A DNA stretch of 64,000 bases from the NCBI RefSeq assembly GCF_018860625.1, contig NZ_JAHKQB010000023.1:124001-188000 (forward strand). The letters are read 5' to 3'. This DNA comes from Paracoccus sp. C2R09 (GTDB lineage: Bacteria; Pseudomonadota; Alphaproteobacteria; Rhodobacterales; Rhodobacteraceae). The position numbers and the translations under genes were made by a program. Below the pieces are notes generated by a model. It made no database searches. It saw only the letters and a program-made list of their open reading frames with translations, and was not told where the DNA came from. Positions 34,036-44,513 of this stretch are shown one piece after another (position 1 is the first letter of the stretch; every line of letters begins with the position of its first letter).

Positions 34036-34886
34036 CAGTCCAGCAGCTCCAGCTGACGGGCCACGTCCTCGATCGGGGCATAGTCGTCATTGGTGGCCGG
34101 GATGAAGCCCGTGCGCGGGAAGGCCGCCAGCAGATCCTCGTCCTCCATCCCGATCAGCGCGGCCTGCACGCGATCGGCGAAACCTTCGCCCCAACGCGCA
34201 TCGACATCGCCGCGGATCGTCCAGTTGTAGTCGGGATAGGGCGGCGTCTTCCAGATGATCTTGGCGGTCTCGATCTCGGGGGCGTTGTCGGCCACGGCCT
34301 GATCATAGACGGCGAAGTTCAGCGCGCCGACGTCCCACGCACCCGAGGCGACAAGCCGCAGGGTCTGGCTGTGATCGCCCGAGAAGCCGACGCGCCCGAA
34401 GAATTCCTCGGGCGCCTGGCCCGTCGCCTCGCGGATATGGTAATCCGGCATCAGCCGCCCCGAGGTCGAGGTCTTGGCGCCGAAGGTGAAGGACATGCCC
34501 TTCGCGGCTTCGGGGAATTCCTCGGATTCGGTCAGGCCGGTTTCGGTATTCGCGATGAAATAGGTGACGAATTCCGCATCCTCGGCCCCTTGGGCGATGG
34601 CGCGGGCATCCTCGACCAGCAGGCGGGCCTGCACGCCCGACAACCCGCCGAACCACGCCAGCTGCACCTGGTCGTTGCGGAAGGCCGTGACGGCCGCCGG
34701 ATAGGATTTGACCGGCACGAACTGGACCGGAACGCCCAGTTCCCCGGTCAGGTATTCGGCCACGGCGTCGAAACGCTCGGCCAGGCGGGTCTCGTCCTCG
34801 TCGGGGATGGCCGAGAAATAGAGCGTGTCCTGCGCCTGGGCGGCACCGGCAAGCAGCATGAGAAGGGCAGTGATGCGGGCGATCAT
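34035..34886 (-). CDS. PhnD-like substrate-binding protein (phosphonate or selenate type)
   Basis: A 283-residue periplasmic binding protein with a short Sec signal (MIARITALLMLLAGAAQA) followed by LYFSAIPDEDETRLAERFD and VQLAWFGGLSGVQARLL, which are PhnD-superfamily features. The IPDEDETRL opening and the WFGGLSGVQAR loop recall the branch annotated as a putative selenate binding protein, so phosphonate is not the only candidate. It is first in the operon with the ATPase and fused permease. GAAAGG precedes ATG 34886. Confidence 0.85.
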   Translation of the reverse strand: MIARITALLMLLAGAAQAQDTLYFSAIPDEDETRLAERFDAVAEYLTGELGVPVQFVPVKSYPAAVTAFRNDQVQLAWFGGLSGVQARLLVEDARAIAQGAEDAEFVTYFIANTETGLTESEEFPEAAKGMSFTFGAKTSTSGRLMPDYHIREATGQAPEEFFGRVGFSGDHSQTLRLVASGAWDVGALNFAVYDQAVADNAPEIETAKIIWKTPPYPDYNWTIRGDVDARWGEGFADRVQAALIGMEDEDLLAAFPRTGFIPATNDDYAPIEDVARQLELLD

Positions 34887-34943
34887 CCGGGGAACCTTTC
34901 GCTGAATGTCATGGCCCCCATTACCAACCACCGCCCCCGCCCG

Positions 34944-35408
34944 CTAGAGCGTCGCGCCGTTTTCCTCGACCACCGCCTCCATCGCGACATGGCTGGACGT
35001 TCCCAGCACGAATGGCAGGGTCGAGATGCGTTCGGCCATGATCTGGCGGTAATGGGCCATGTCGCGCGACCGGACCTTGATCAGGTAATCGAACCCCCCC
35101 GCGATCATGTAGCATTCCTCGACCTCGGGGATGGCACGCACCGCCTCGTTGAAGGCATCGAGCGCCTTCTGCCGCGTGTCGCTGACGCGCACCTCGACAT
35201 AGGTGACATGGGTCAGGCCCAGCCGCACGGGCGACAGGATGGCGCGGTATCCGGTGATCAGGCCCGCATCCTCCAGCTGCTTGATGCGGATCGCGACGGG
35301 GGTCTTCGACAGCCCCACCTTGCGCGCCAGTTCCGTCACGGGGATGCGCGCATTGGCGGTCAGTTCCGTCAGGATGCGCCTGTTGATCGGGTCAAGGATG
35401 TCTGTCAT
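34944..35408 (-). CDS. putR: Lrp/AsnC family regulator of proline use
   Basis: A 154-residue Lrp-type protein: helix-turn-helix at about 5-60 (DILDPINRRILTELTANA, GLSKTPVAIRIKQLE) and a RAM domain at 65-145. It diverges from putA, the arrangement of PutR in Agrobacterium, Rhodobacter and relatives, where it is needed for proline-induced putA expression. ATG 35408 gives the standard N-terminus. Since PutA here lacks its own DNA-binding domain, PutR is the likely proline-responsive regulator. Confidence 0.9.
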   Translation of the reverse strand: MTDILDPINRRILTELTANARIPVTELARKVGLSKTPVAIRIKQLEDAGLITGYRAILSPVRLGLTHVTYVEVRVSDTRQKALDAFNEAVRAIPEVEECYMIAGGFDYLIKVRSRDMAHYRQIMAERISTLPFVLGTSSHVAMEAVVEENGATL

Positions 35409-35457
35409 GGCTGAAAAATGGCCCTTTTTCGGTCGGAACGACCATCGCATGGCGCAT

Positions 35458-35471
35458 CATTGGTCACAATG
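35458..35471. promoter_or_regulatory. Candidate PutR site
   Basis: CATTG-GTCA-CAATG, a perfect 5-base-arm palindrome 47 bases upstream of the putA start in the divergent putR/putA region. A second A/T-armed repeat, GAAAAA (35413-35418) / TTTTTC (35425-35430), lies next to putR. Lrp-type regulators favour such A/T-rich symmetric sites; binding is inferred. Confidence 0.45.
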
Positions 35472-35517
35472 CCCATCGGCGCCGGTGTATCCTGCTCCAA
35501 AGTTCAAGGATTGCGCC

Positions 35518-38500
35518 ATGAGTTTCGATTCCGCCGCCAAGTTCCAGCCCGAAGCCCCCCTTCTGGCCCGCCTGATCGCCGAGGCCGATCTGGACGCGCC
35601 CATGCGCGCGCGCATCTCGGACCGCGCGGCCGACCTGGTCCGCGCCATCCGCGCGCAGTCGCGCCCCACCATGATGGAGGCGATGCTGGCCGAATACGGG
35701 CTGTCCACCGGCGAGGGGATCGCCCTGATGTGCCTGGCCGAGGCGATGCTGCGCGTCCCCGACCGCGCCACCATCGACGCGCTGATCGAGGACAAGATCG
35801 CGCCCTCCGACTGGGGCCGCCACCTGGGCGAAAGCTCGTCCAGCATGGTCAATGCCTCGACCTGGGCGCTGATGCTGACGGGCCGCGTCCTGGCCGAGGA
35901 AAGCCCCGGCCTTGCGGGCACGCTGCGCGGGGCGATCCGTCGCGTGGGCGAACCCGTCATCCGCACCGCCGTCACCCGCGTCATGCGCGAGATGGGCCGC
36001 CAGTTCGTGCTGGGCCAGACCATCGAGGACGCGCTGGACCGCGCCCGTGCCCAGCAGGCCAAGGGATACACCTACAGCTACGACATGCTGGGCGAGGCCG
36101 CGATGACCGCCGAGGATGCCGCCCGCTATGCCGCCGAATACCGCGCGGCCATCGCGGCCATCGCGAAATCCTGCGACAAGGGCTCGGTCGCGAAGAACCC
36201 CGGCATCTCGATCAAGCTGTCCGCGCTGCATCCCCGCTACGAGGTCGCGCAGGAGGCCCGCGTGATGGCGGAACTGGTCCCCGTGGTGCGCGACCTGGCC
36301 CGCCAGGCCCGCGCCGCGAACATGGGCCTGAACATCGACGCCGAGGAACAGGACCGGCTGGCCCTGTCGCTGAAGGTGATCGAGGCCGTGCTGCCCGATC
36401 CCGAACTGGCGGGCTGGGACGGTTTCGGCGTCGTGGTCCAGGCCTATGGCAAGCGCGCGGGCGCGGCCATCGACAGGCTCTATGCGCTGGCCCAGGCATC
36501 CGACCGACGCATCATGCTGCGCCTGGTCAAGGGCGCGTATTGGGATACCGAGATGAAGCGCGCCCAGGTCGAGGGGTTGCAGGACTTCCCGCTGTTCACC
36601 GCCAAGACCGCGACCGACGTGTCCTATGTCGCGCTGGCGCGCAAGCTTCTGGGCATGACCGACCGCATCTATCCGCAATTCGCGACGCATAACGCCCATT
36701 CGGTCGCCGCTGTGTTGGAAATGGCCGACGGCCAGCCCTTCGAGTTCCAGCGCCTGCACGGCATGGGCGAACGCCTGCACGACATCGTGCTGAAGAACGA
36801 GGGCACCGCCTGCCGCATCTATGCCCCCGTGGGCAAGCACCAGGACCTGCTGGCCTATCTGGTGCGCCGCCTGCTGGAGAACGGCGCGAATTCCAGCTTC
36901 GTGAACCAGATCGTCGACGAAGAGGTCACCCCCGAGGAGATCGCCCAGGATCCCTTCGACGCGCTGGAAACCGCGCAGGCGCCCGCATCGCTGGTCGCGC
37001 CCGACGCGATCTATGGCGAGGGGCGCGTGAACTCGATGGGGTTCGACCTGACCGCGGACGACGTACTGGCCCGGATCGATCAGGCCCGCCGCGTCGACTT
37101 TGCGGATGCCGGCCCGATCACCGTTTGCGAGGCCGGCGGCCCGCAGGTGCAGGTGCTGAACCCCGCGACCGGTGCGCGCGTCGCGATGGCCGGTCATGCC
37201 GATGCCGCGACCGTCGACGCGGCCATCGCAGCCGCCACGCCCTGGGATGCCGCGCCCGCCGAACGCGCCCGCATCCTGCGCCATGCCGCCGATCTCTACG
37301 AGGCCGATTTCGGGCCGATCTTCGCCCTGCTGGCCGCCGAGGCCGGCAAGACGTTGAACGACGCCGTGGCCGAGCTGCGCGAGGCGGTCGATTTCCTCCG
37401 CTACTATGCCGCGCAGGGCGAGGGGCGCACGGATGCCCCGCGCGGGCGCATCGCCGCGATCAGCCCCTGGAACTTTCCGCTGGCGATCTTCACCGGCCAG
37501 GTCACGGCCGCGCTGATGGCCGGGAACGCGGTGCTGGCCAAACCCGCCGAGCAGACGACCCTGATCGCCGCCCATGCCGTGCGCCTGCTGCACAAGGCGG
37601 GCGTCCCCGCGACCGCGCTGCAGCTGCTGCCGGGCGACGGTGGCGTGGCGGGCGCCGCCCTGACCGCCGATCCGCGCATCGACGGCGTGGTCTTTACCGG
37701 CGGCACCGACACCGCGCAGCTGATCGCGCGCAGCGTGGCCCGCAACATGGCCCCCGGCACGCCCATGGTCGCCGAAACAGGCGGCCTGAACGCCATGATC
37801 GTGGACAGCACCGCACTGCCGGAACAGGCCGTGCGCGACATCGTGGCCTCCAGCTTCCGCAGCGCGGGCCAGCGCTGTTCGGCGCTGCGCTGCCTTTACG
37901 TGCAGGAAGACGTGGCCCCGCACCTGATCCGCATGATCAAGGGCGCGATGGACGAACTGCGCCTGGGCGATCCATGGCACATCTCGACCGATGTGGGCCC
38001 GGTGATCGACGACGAGGCACGCCAGGGCATCGCGGATTACCTTGACGCCCATCGCGACCGCATCCTGCATTCGATCCCCGTGCCGCAGGGCGGGCATTTC
38101 ATCGCGCCGACGCTGATCCGGGTGGACGGCATCCAGCAGATGGAGCGCGAGATCTTCGGCCCCGTCCTGCATGTCGCGACCTACAAGGCCCGCGATCTGG
38201 ACCGCGTGATCGAGGCGATCAACGCGCGCGGCTATGGCCTGACCTTCGGCCTGCACACCCGCATCGACACCCGCGTGCAGGAGGTGACGGACGCGGTGCA
38301 TGCGGGCAACCTCTATGTGAACCGCAACCAGGTCGGCGCGACGGTGGGCAGCCAGCCCTTCGGCGGCGAGGGGCTGTCGGGCACCGGTCCCAAGGCGGGG
38401 GGGCCGAGCTATCTGCCGCGCTTCTATGCCCCCGAACCCGGCCAGCCCGGCACCGCATGGGACCGCGCCGACGTCCCCGCGCGCGTCGCCCGCGCCCTGC

Positions 38501-38907
38501 GCGACGCCCCCGCAGGCGCCCCGCGCGACGAGACGCTGATGCCCGGCCCCACCGGCGAACTGAACCGCCTGGCATCCCTGCCCCGCGGTCCGGTGCTGTG
38601 CATCGGTCCGGGAACCGCTGCCGTCGCCGCGCAGATCGAAGCGGTCGCATCGCTTGGCGGCCAGCCGGTCGGGGCGCAGGGCAGCCTCGATCCGCAGGCC
38701 CTGCGCGACCTGCCCGATCTGGCGGCGGTGCTGTGGTGGGGCGACGAGGCCACGGGCCGCAGGATGGCGCAGGCGCTGGCTGACCGCGACGGCGCGCTGG
38801 TGCCCCTGATCACGGCCAGGCCCGACCGCGCGCATCTGCGCCACGAACGGCATCTGTGCGTGGACACGACCGCAGCGGGCGGGAATGCCACGCTGCTGGC
38901 GGGCTAG
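35518..38907 (+). CDS. putA: Bifunctional proline dehydrogenase / P5C dehydrogenase
   Basis: A 1129-residue PutA. The N-terminal part (about 70-470) is the FAD proline dehydrogenase barrel (SIKLSALHPRYE, NIDAEEQDRL, LVKGAYWDTE). About 520-1000 is the aldehyde dehydrogenase, with PWNFPLAIF, AETGGLNAMIVD and catalytic Cys787 in GQRCSALRCL. A C-terminal tail of about 110 residues resembles the PutA C-terminal flap domain. The ribbon-helix-helix DNA-binding domain of E. coli-type PutA is absent. ATG 35518 begins the conserved helical arm; the frame extends upstream without conservation. It oxidises proline to glutamate at the membrane, channeling P5C between sites. Confidence 0.96.
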   Translation: MSFDSAAKFQPEAPLLARLIAEADLDAPMRARISDRAADLVRAIRAQSRPTMMEAMLAEYGLSTGEGIALMCLAEAMLRVPDRATIDALIEDKIAPSDWGRHLGESSSSMVNASTWALMLTGRVLAEESPGLAGTLRGAIRRVGEPVIRTAVTRVMREMGRQFVLGQTIEDALDRARAQQAKGYTYSYDMLGEAAMTAEDAARYAAEYRAAIAAIAKSCDKGSVAKNPGISIKLSALHPRYEVAQEARVMAELVPVVRDLARQARAANMGLNIDAEEQDRLALSLKVIEAVLPDPELAGWDGFGVVVQAYGKRAGAAIDRLYALAQASDRRIMLRLVKGAYWDTEMKRAQVEGLQDFPLFTAKTATDVSYVALARKLLGMTDRIYPQFATHNAHSVAAVLEMADGQPFEFQRLHGMGERLHDIVLKNEGTACRIYAPVGKHQDLLAYLVRRLLENGANSSFVNQIVDEEVTPEEIAQDPFDALETAQAPASLVAPDAIYGEGRVNSMGFDLTADDVLARIDQARRVDFADAGPITVCEAGGPQVQVLNPATGARVAMAGHADAATVDAAIAAATPWDAAPAERARILRHAADLYEADFGPIFALLAAEAGKTLNDAVAELREAVDFLRYYAAQGEGRTDAPRGRIAAISPWNFPLAIFTGQVTAALMAGNAVLAKPAEQTTLIAAHAVRLLHKAGVPATALQLLPGDGGVAGAALTADPRIDGVVFTGGTDTAQLIARSVARNMAPGTPMVAETGGLNAMIVDSTALPEQAVRDIVASSFRSAGQRCSALRCLYVQEDVAPHLIRMIKGAMDELRLGDPWHISTDVGPVIDDEARQGIADYLDAHRDRILHSIPVPQGGHFIAPTLIRVDGIQQMEREIFGPVLHVATYKARDLDRVIEAINARGYGLTFGLHTRIDTRVQEVTDAVHAGNLYVNRNQVGATVGSQPFGGEGLSGTGPKAGGPSYLPRFYAPEPGQPGTAWDRADVPARVARALRDAPAGAPRDETLMPGPTGELNRLASLPRGPVLCIGPGTAAVAAQIEAVASLGGQPVGAQGSLDPQALRDLPDLAAVLWWGDEATGRRMAQALADRDGALVPLITARPDRAHLRHERHLCVDTTAAGGNATLLAG

Positions 38908-38922
38908 GACGGTTTCCGCTGT

Positions 38923-38954
38923 ATTTCCCCCCATCCCGATCGGCATGGGGAAAT
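38923..38954 (+). terminator. Hairpin after putA
   Basis: Near-perfect inverted repeat ATTTCCCC(C)CAT ... ATGGGGAAAT spanning 38923-38954, 15 bases after the putA stop. No long T-run follows. Confidence 0.5.
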
Positions 38955-39040
38955 GCGCGCAGGGGGGCGCGGCATCACGGCCCCCTGCGCGCCGGAATGC
39001 GACGGATGCTTGACCTGCGCCGCATTTCGTTCCACCCTGC

Positions 39041-41057
<2,017 letters not shown>

Positions 41058-41139
41058 CGCCCGTATCCCCCGTGACAGTCATGTCGCGGGGGATACACCC
41101 GGCATCGCGCGCCGGAGAGGTTGCATCCTGCCCGATCAG

Positions 41140-41194
41140 GTATCGCGCAAGGTCGAAGCGGTAGCCAAGTATCGCGCAAGGTCGAAGCAGTAGC
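41140..41194. repeat. 26-bp tandem direct repeat
   Basis: Two copies of a 26-base unit (41140-41165 and 41169-41194) that begins GTATCGCGCAAGGTC and ends GTAGC. They are separated by CAA, and one base differs (G/A). The period is 29 bases. It lies 82 bases after thiC in non-coding sequence; function unknown. Confidence 0.85.
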
Positions 41195-41284
41195 ATGACT
41201 GCCTTTTCCTTGCCGGTCGGTCGCCAGATGCTTCATCGACGACCCATGCCGGGCATCGCGTTCTTCCATCACGGTTGATCAGCC

Positions 41285-42229
41285 CTGACGCGAACCGCGC
41301 GTCTTGCGGCATGGGCGATTACGTCATGCGCCGGGCTGCAGGCGGGCGCGGTCGGCAAAGCGCCGGAAACCGTCGTTCCATCCGCGGATCTGCTGCGGCA
41401 CCTGACGATGGTACATGCCCAGTTTTCCGGCGTGCGCATCGGCAGCGGCATCCATCTGACGGCGAACCAGAACCCGAGCGTCGGCGGCAGCAAGACCGCG
41501 ACCCTGCAAAATGGCCTCGACGGGAAGGCGCCCGGCCATTTGGCCACGGAAATCGACATCACCATGCCCGAGGATATAGATGCCTGGAACGATTGCGATG
41601 GCAGTTTTAGCTTCGTGCAGGCGGGCTACGACATATCGATGATGGTCGAGGACTGCGGTGCGGCTGTGCCGACGCCGATCGGACCGCTATTTGACGGCCT
41701 ATGCGGCCTTAGGGACAATCCCCGGCACCGAGGTCGCCGAGGGCATGCGCGGAGGGTAGCGCATGGGTCGAACATACGACCCCGGATGGCGACCGGGGAA
41801 TACCTGATCGACACCGCATTCGCATTCCCGGACACGATCGCCGTGTCGGCCAATACCGGCGCGCAGTATCATAACCTTGCCGCCGCGATCGCGTCGCCCG
41901 AGGGCGATTCCGCCCGCTCTGCCGACGACTTGGCGCGGAATGTGCCCATGGCCGGGCAATCGGCCGGGTCGTCCCAGACCATGGTGATCGGCACCTTCTT
42001 TCATGAAGTAATCTGGGGCGGCGTGAGCGACGACCTTCTGATGAGCGGGGGTGATAACGACGACATCGTCCTGGATATCACGGGCGCCACCTGCCACCAC
42101 ATCATGCTGCCCCACCCCGAGATCGTCCGCGCCAATGGCGCCGAGGCCGAGACCTTCTATGTCGGCGCGCAGGACATAGCCTCGCTCAACAACGCGCAGT
42201 CGGCCACGACCCCGCCCATCCTGCACTAA
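41285..42229 (+). pseudogene. Decayed ORF of unknown function
   Basis: The tract between thiC and the methyltransferase has no intact recognisable gene. A frame open from about 41285, with first ATG at 41408, runs to 42229. Its start looks like a signal-type hydrophobic stretch without an ATG (ARLAAWAITSCAGLQAGA). Between about 41690 and 41760 coding character seems to move to the next frame (DRYLTAYAALGTIPGTEVAEGM before a stop) and then return. The last third contains WGGVSDDLLMSGGDNDD, reminiscent of a worn calcium-binding repeat. Codon choice is less G/C-biased at third positions than in neighbours. I read this as a decayed or transferred gene, with low certainty. Confidence 0.35.
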
Positions 42230-42412
42230 CCGAACGTTGCCCCGATAACGGGTGCGCGCAGGCTGTCCTTAGGACCGGATGGGCGCCAGCCGCCCCCCGA
42301 CACAGTAAGAACGCCCGCCGGTCGGCATGATGAACTGACCCCCTGCCCTGTCATCATGGCGCGGCTGCCATTAGATGATCCCCGAAGCACATTTCGGCCA
42401 AGGATCACCAGG

Positions 42413-43330
42413 ATGACCCGGATCACCCTTCTGGACGGCGGCATGAGCCGCGAACTTCAGCGTCAGGGCGCAACGCTGCGCCAGCCCGAATGGTCGGCCC
42501 TGGCGCTCATGAACGAACCGGACACGGTGCGCGCGGCGCATGCGGCCTTCATCGCGGCGGGCGCGCGCGTCATCATCGCCAACAGCTATGCGGTGGTGCC
42601 CTTCCATCTTGGGGATGCGCGGTTTCGGGATCAGGGCGCGGCGCTGGCTGACCTTGCCGGACGCCTTGCACGCGAAGCTGCGGATGAGCGTCCGGGCGTC
42701 AGGGTCGCGGGCGCCCTGCCCCCGGCCTGCGGATCCTACATCCCCCACAAGTTCGACCCCGAGGCCGCATCCGGCATTCTGGCGGTGCTGGTGCGGGGGA
42801 TGGAGCCCCATGTCGATCTGTGGATCGCCGAGACGATGAGCAGCATCGAAGAGGCCACCGTCACGGCCGCGGCGGTGCGTGGCTCGGCCCGGCCGCTCTG
42901 GATCTCCTACACGCTGCGCGACGACGCGCGCGCCCGGCAGTCGGACATGCCAGTCCTGCGTTCGGGCGAAAGGGTCGCCGATGCCGTCCGCGCGGCCATC
43001 GATGCGGGCGCCGAGGCCGTTCTCTTCAACTGCTCCCAGCCCGAGGTAATGGAGGCCGCGACCCGCATCGCCGCCGAGGTGATCGGGGACCGCGCCATCC
43101 CCGTCGGCGTCTATGCCAATGCCTTCGACGATCGCCATGACGAGGATGGCGCAAACGCGGTGCTTGCAGGAACGCGGGCGGATCTCGACCCCGAGGGATA
43201 TGGCCTTTGGGCGGAACGCTGGATCGACGCGGGGGCGACCCTGATCGGCGGTTGCTGCGGCATCAATGCGCCGCATATCAAGCGATTGGACGACCATCTG
43301 CGCCAACGGCACGATCTGGACGGCGATTGA
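42413..43330 (+). CDS. Homocysteine S-methyltransferase family protein
   Basis: A 305-residue protein with the Zn-dependent methyltransferase barrel: ITLLDGGMSRELQRQG at the start, AVLFNCSQPEVM (first zinc Cys) and LIGGCCGINAPHI (paired zinc Cys) near the end. It matches the MmuM/BHMT family, which transfers a methyl group from S-methylmethionine or a betaine to homocysteine. Start ATG 42413 follows AAGGATCACCAGG. It is isolated, convergent with parB across a strong terminator; homocysteine could come from metY elsewhere in the window. Confidence 0.87.
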   Translation: MTRITLLDGGMSRELQRQGATLRQPEWSALALMNEPDTVRAAHAAFIAAGARVIIANSYAVVPFHLGDARFRDQGAALADLAGRLAREAADERPGVRVAGALPPACGSYIPHKFDPEAASGILAVLVRGMEPHVDLWIAETMSSIEEATVTAAAVRGSARPLWISYTLRDDARARQSDMPVLRSGERVADAVRAAIDAGAEAVLFNCSQPEVMEAATRIAAEVIGDRAIPVGVYANAFDDRHDEDGANAVLAGTRADLDPEGYGLWAERWIDAGATLIGGCCGINAPHIKRLDDHLRQRHDLDGD

Positions 43331-43346
43331 TCCAGGGACGACAAGG

Positions 43347-43373
43347 AAAATGGCGGGGAATTCCCGCCATTTT
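43347..43373. terminator. Bidirectional intrinsic terminator
   Basis: AAAATGGCGGG (43347-43357), loop GAATT, CCCGCCATTTT (43363-43373), with A and T tracts on the two sides. It separates the methyltransferase (+) from parB (-). Confidence 0.85.
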
Positions 43374-43398
43374 CGTTTATCATCAATTACTTAACTGA

Positions 43399-43414
43399 CT
43401 TCCCCGCGGGGAAG
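43399..43414. repeat. parS-like palindrome copy 1
   Basis: CTTCCCCGCGGGGAAG, a perfect 16-bp palindrome, 2 bases beyond the parB stop codon. It is one of four copies clustered in parAB and the only intergenic one. Confidence 0.7.
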
Positions 43415-43415
43415 G

Positions 43416-44513
43416 TCACTCGATCTGGTCCAGCATGGAGGCCACCGCAGCCTCCAGCTTGCGCCGATCCACGGTCGAGAAGTCCCGCGGCAGCCGGATT
43501 TCCAGGCGCCCATTCGCGGCGACGCATTTGGCCTGCCCCTGCGGCCTGCGCAGCTGGAAGGTGGTCTTGGCCTTGCCCGCGGGCAGCTTCTCTGCGGCAG
43601 GCTTGGACGCCTTGCCGCCCGAGGGCGCTGACGCCCCCTGCCCGGCATAGCGGCGCAGCACCTCCAGCTCGTCGGTGATCGACCGCGTATCCCAGTTCTT
43701 GAACTCGGCCTTGATCGCGGCTGCGGTGCCGGGCACCTCGTCCAGCCGCTGTGCCAGCGACAGACCAAGCGCGCGCGGCACTTCCTGGGCATACATCAGC
43801 GTCTCGCCCAGCTTCTCGACCAGCGGGATGAAGTTCCGGATATAGCTGCGCTTCTGATAGCCGGCCGACTTGAACAGGATGGCGACCGCCTTCTCGGGGT
43901 CGTTCTCGGGGGTCATCGGGTCCATGGCGTAATGCAGGGCCAGCTGCGCCATTTCGGCAAAGGAAATGTCCTTGCGCACAAGGTTCTCGTCCACCATCCG
44001 GCGATAAAGATCGTCGAGCGCCTCGCCCTTGGCCGAGATGCCGGCAGGAATGCGGCCCCATTTCTCCGCGTCGCCGGTCTCTTCCAGCAGCCTGCGGAAG
44101 GCCGACAGCCGACGCCAGCCCTGGATCAGTTCGTAACGCCCCTCGCCCACCGGCTCGACCCGGATCGGGTTCGACAGGCCGATGTCGCGGATCGAACCGA
44201 CAAGCTCCTCCAGCTCGAAATCGGCCACGGGGCGGCGGTCGCGGATCAGCTTCTTCGTCTCGATCGCATCAAGCGGGATCATGTCGGTGATCAGCCCTGC
44301 CCGCTTCAGCCTGACATGTTCCTGCGCCAGGGCATCGTTCTCGGCCCGGATCTGGGCCTCCAGCTTGGCGCGGTCGCGGCTGCTTTCGGCAGTCTCGACG
44401 ATGGCTGCGGCCATCGGACCGCGACGGCTTTCCTTTTCCTCCTTCCCCGCGGGGAAGGTCTCCTCGTCATCGACGGGAATGTCGATGTCGAACATGCGGC
44501 GCTTGCGGCTCAT
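43416..44513 (-). CDS. parB: ParB-type partition protein
   Basis: A 365-residue ParB/RepB partition protein. A ParB N-terminal domain (about 60-190) includes MIPLDAIETKKLIRDRR, ELVGSIRDIGLSNPIRVEP and RYELIQGWRRLSAF, followed by NLVRKDISFAEMAQLAL and a helical DNA-binding middle. The C-terminus (about 320-365) is the dimerisation region. It loads onto a centromere and is moved by ParA. The start overlaps the parA stop by 4 bases (ATGA). A parS-like palindrome lies inside the gene where it encodes FPAGK (residues 20-24). Confidence 0.92.
   Translation of the reverse strand: MSRKRRMFDIDIPVDDEETFPAGKEEKESRRGPMAAAIVETAESSRDRAKLEAQIRAENDALAQEHVRLKRAGLITDMIPLDAIETKKLIRDRRPVADFELEELVGSIRDIGLSNPIRVEPVGEGRYELIQGWRRLSAFRRLLEETGDAEKWGRIPAGISAKGEALDDLYRRMVDENLVRKDISFAEMAQLALHYAMDPMTPENDPEKAVAILFKSAGYQKRSYIRNFIPLVEKLGETLMYAQEVPRALGLSLAQRLDEVPGTAAAIKAEFKNWDTRSITDELEVLRRYAGQGASAPSGGKASKPAAEKLPAGKAKTTFQLRRPQGQAKCVAANGRLEIRLPRDFSTVDRRKLEAAVASMLDQIE
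44442..44457. repeat. parS-like palindrome copy 2 (inside parB)
   Basis: CTTCCCCGCGGGGAAG, identical to copy 1, located near the 5' end of parB. Confidence 0.7.

Noticed and set aside
42020..42110. RTX-type calcium-binding repeat in the decayed ORF (GGVSDDLLMSGGDNDD)
   Set aside because: Only one degenerate match to the nonapeptide pattern; too weak to name the ORF an RTX protein.
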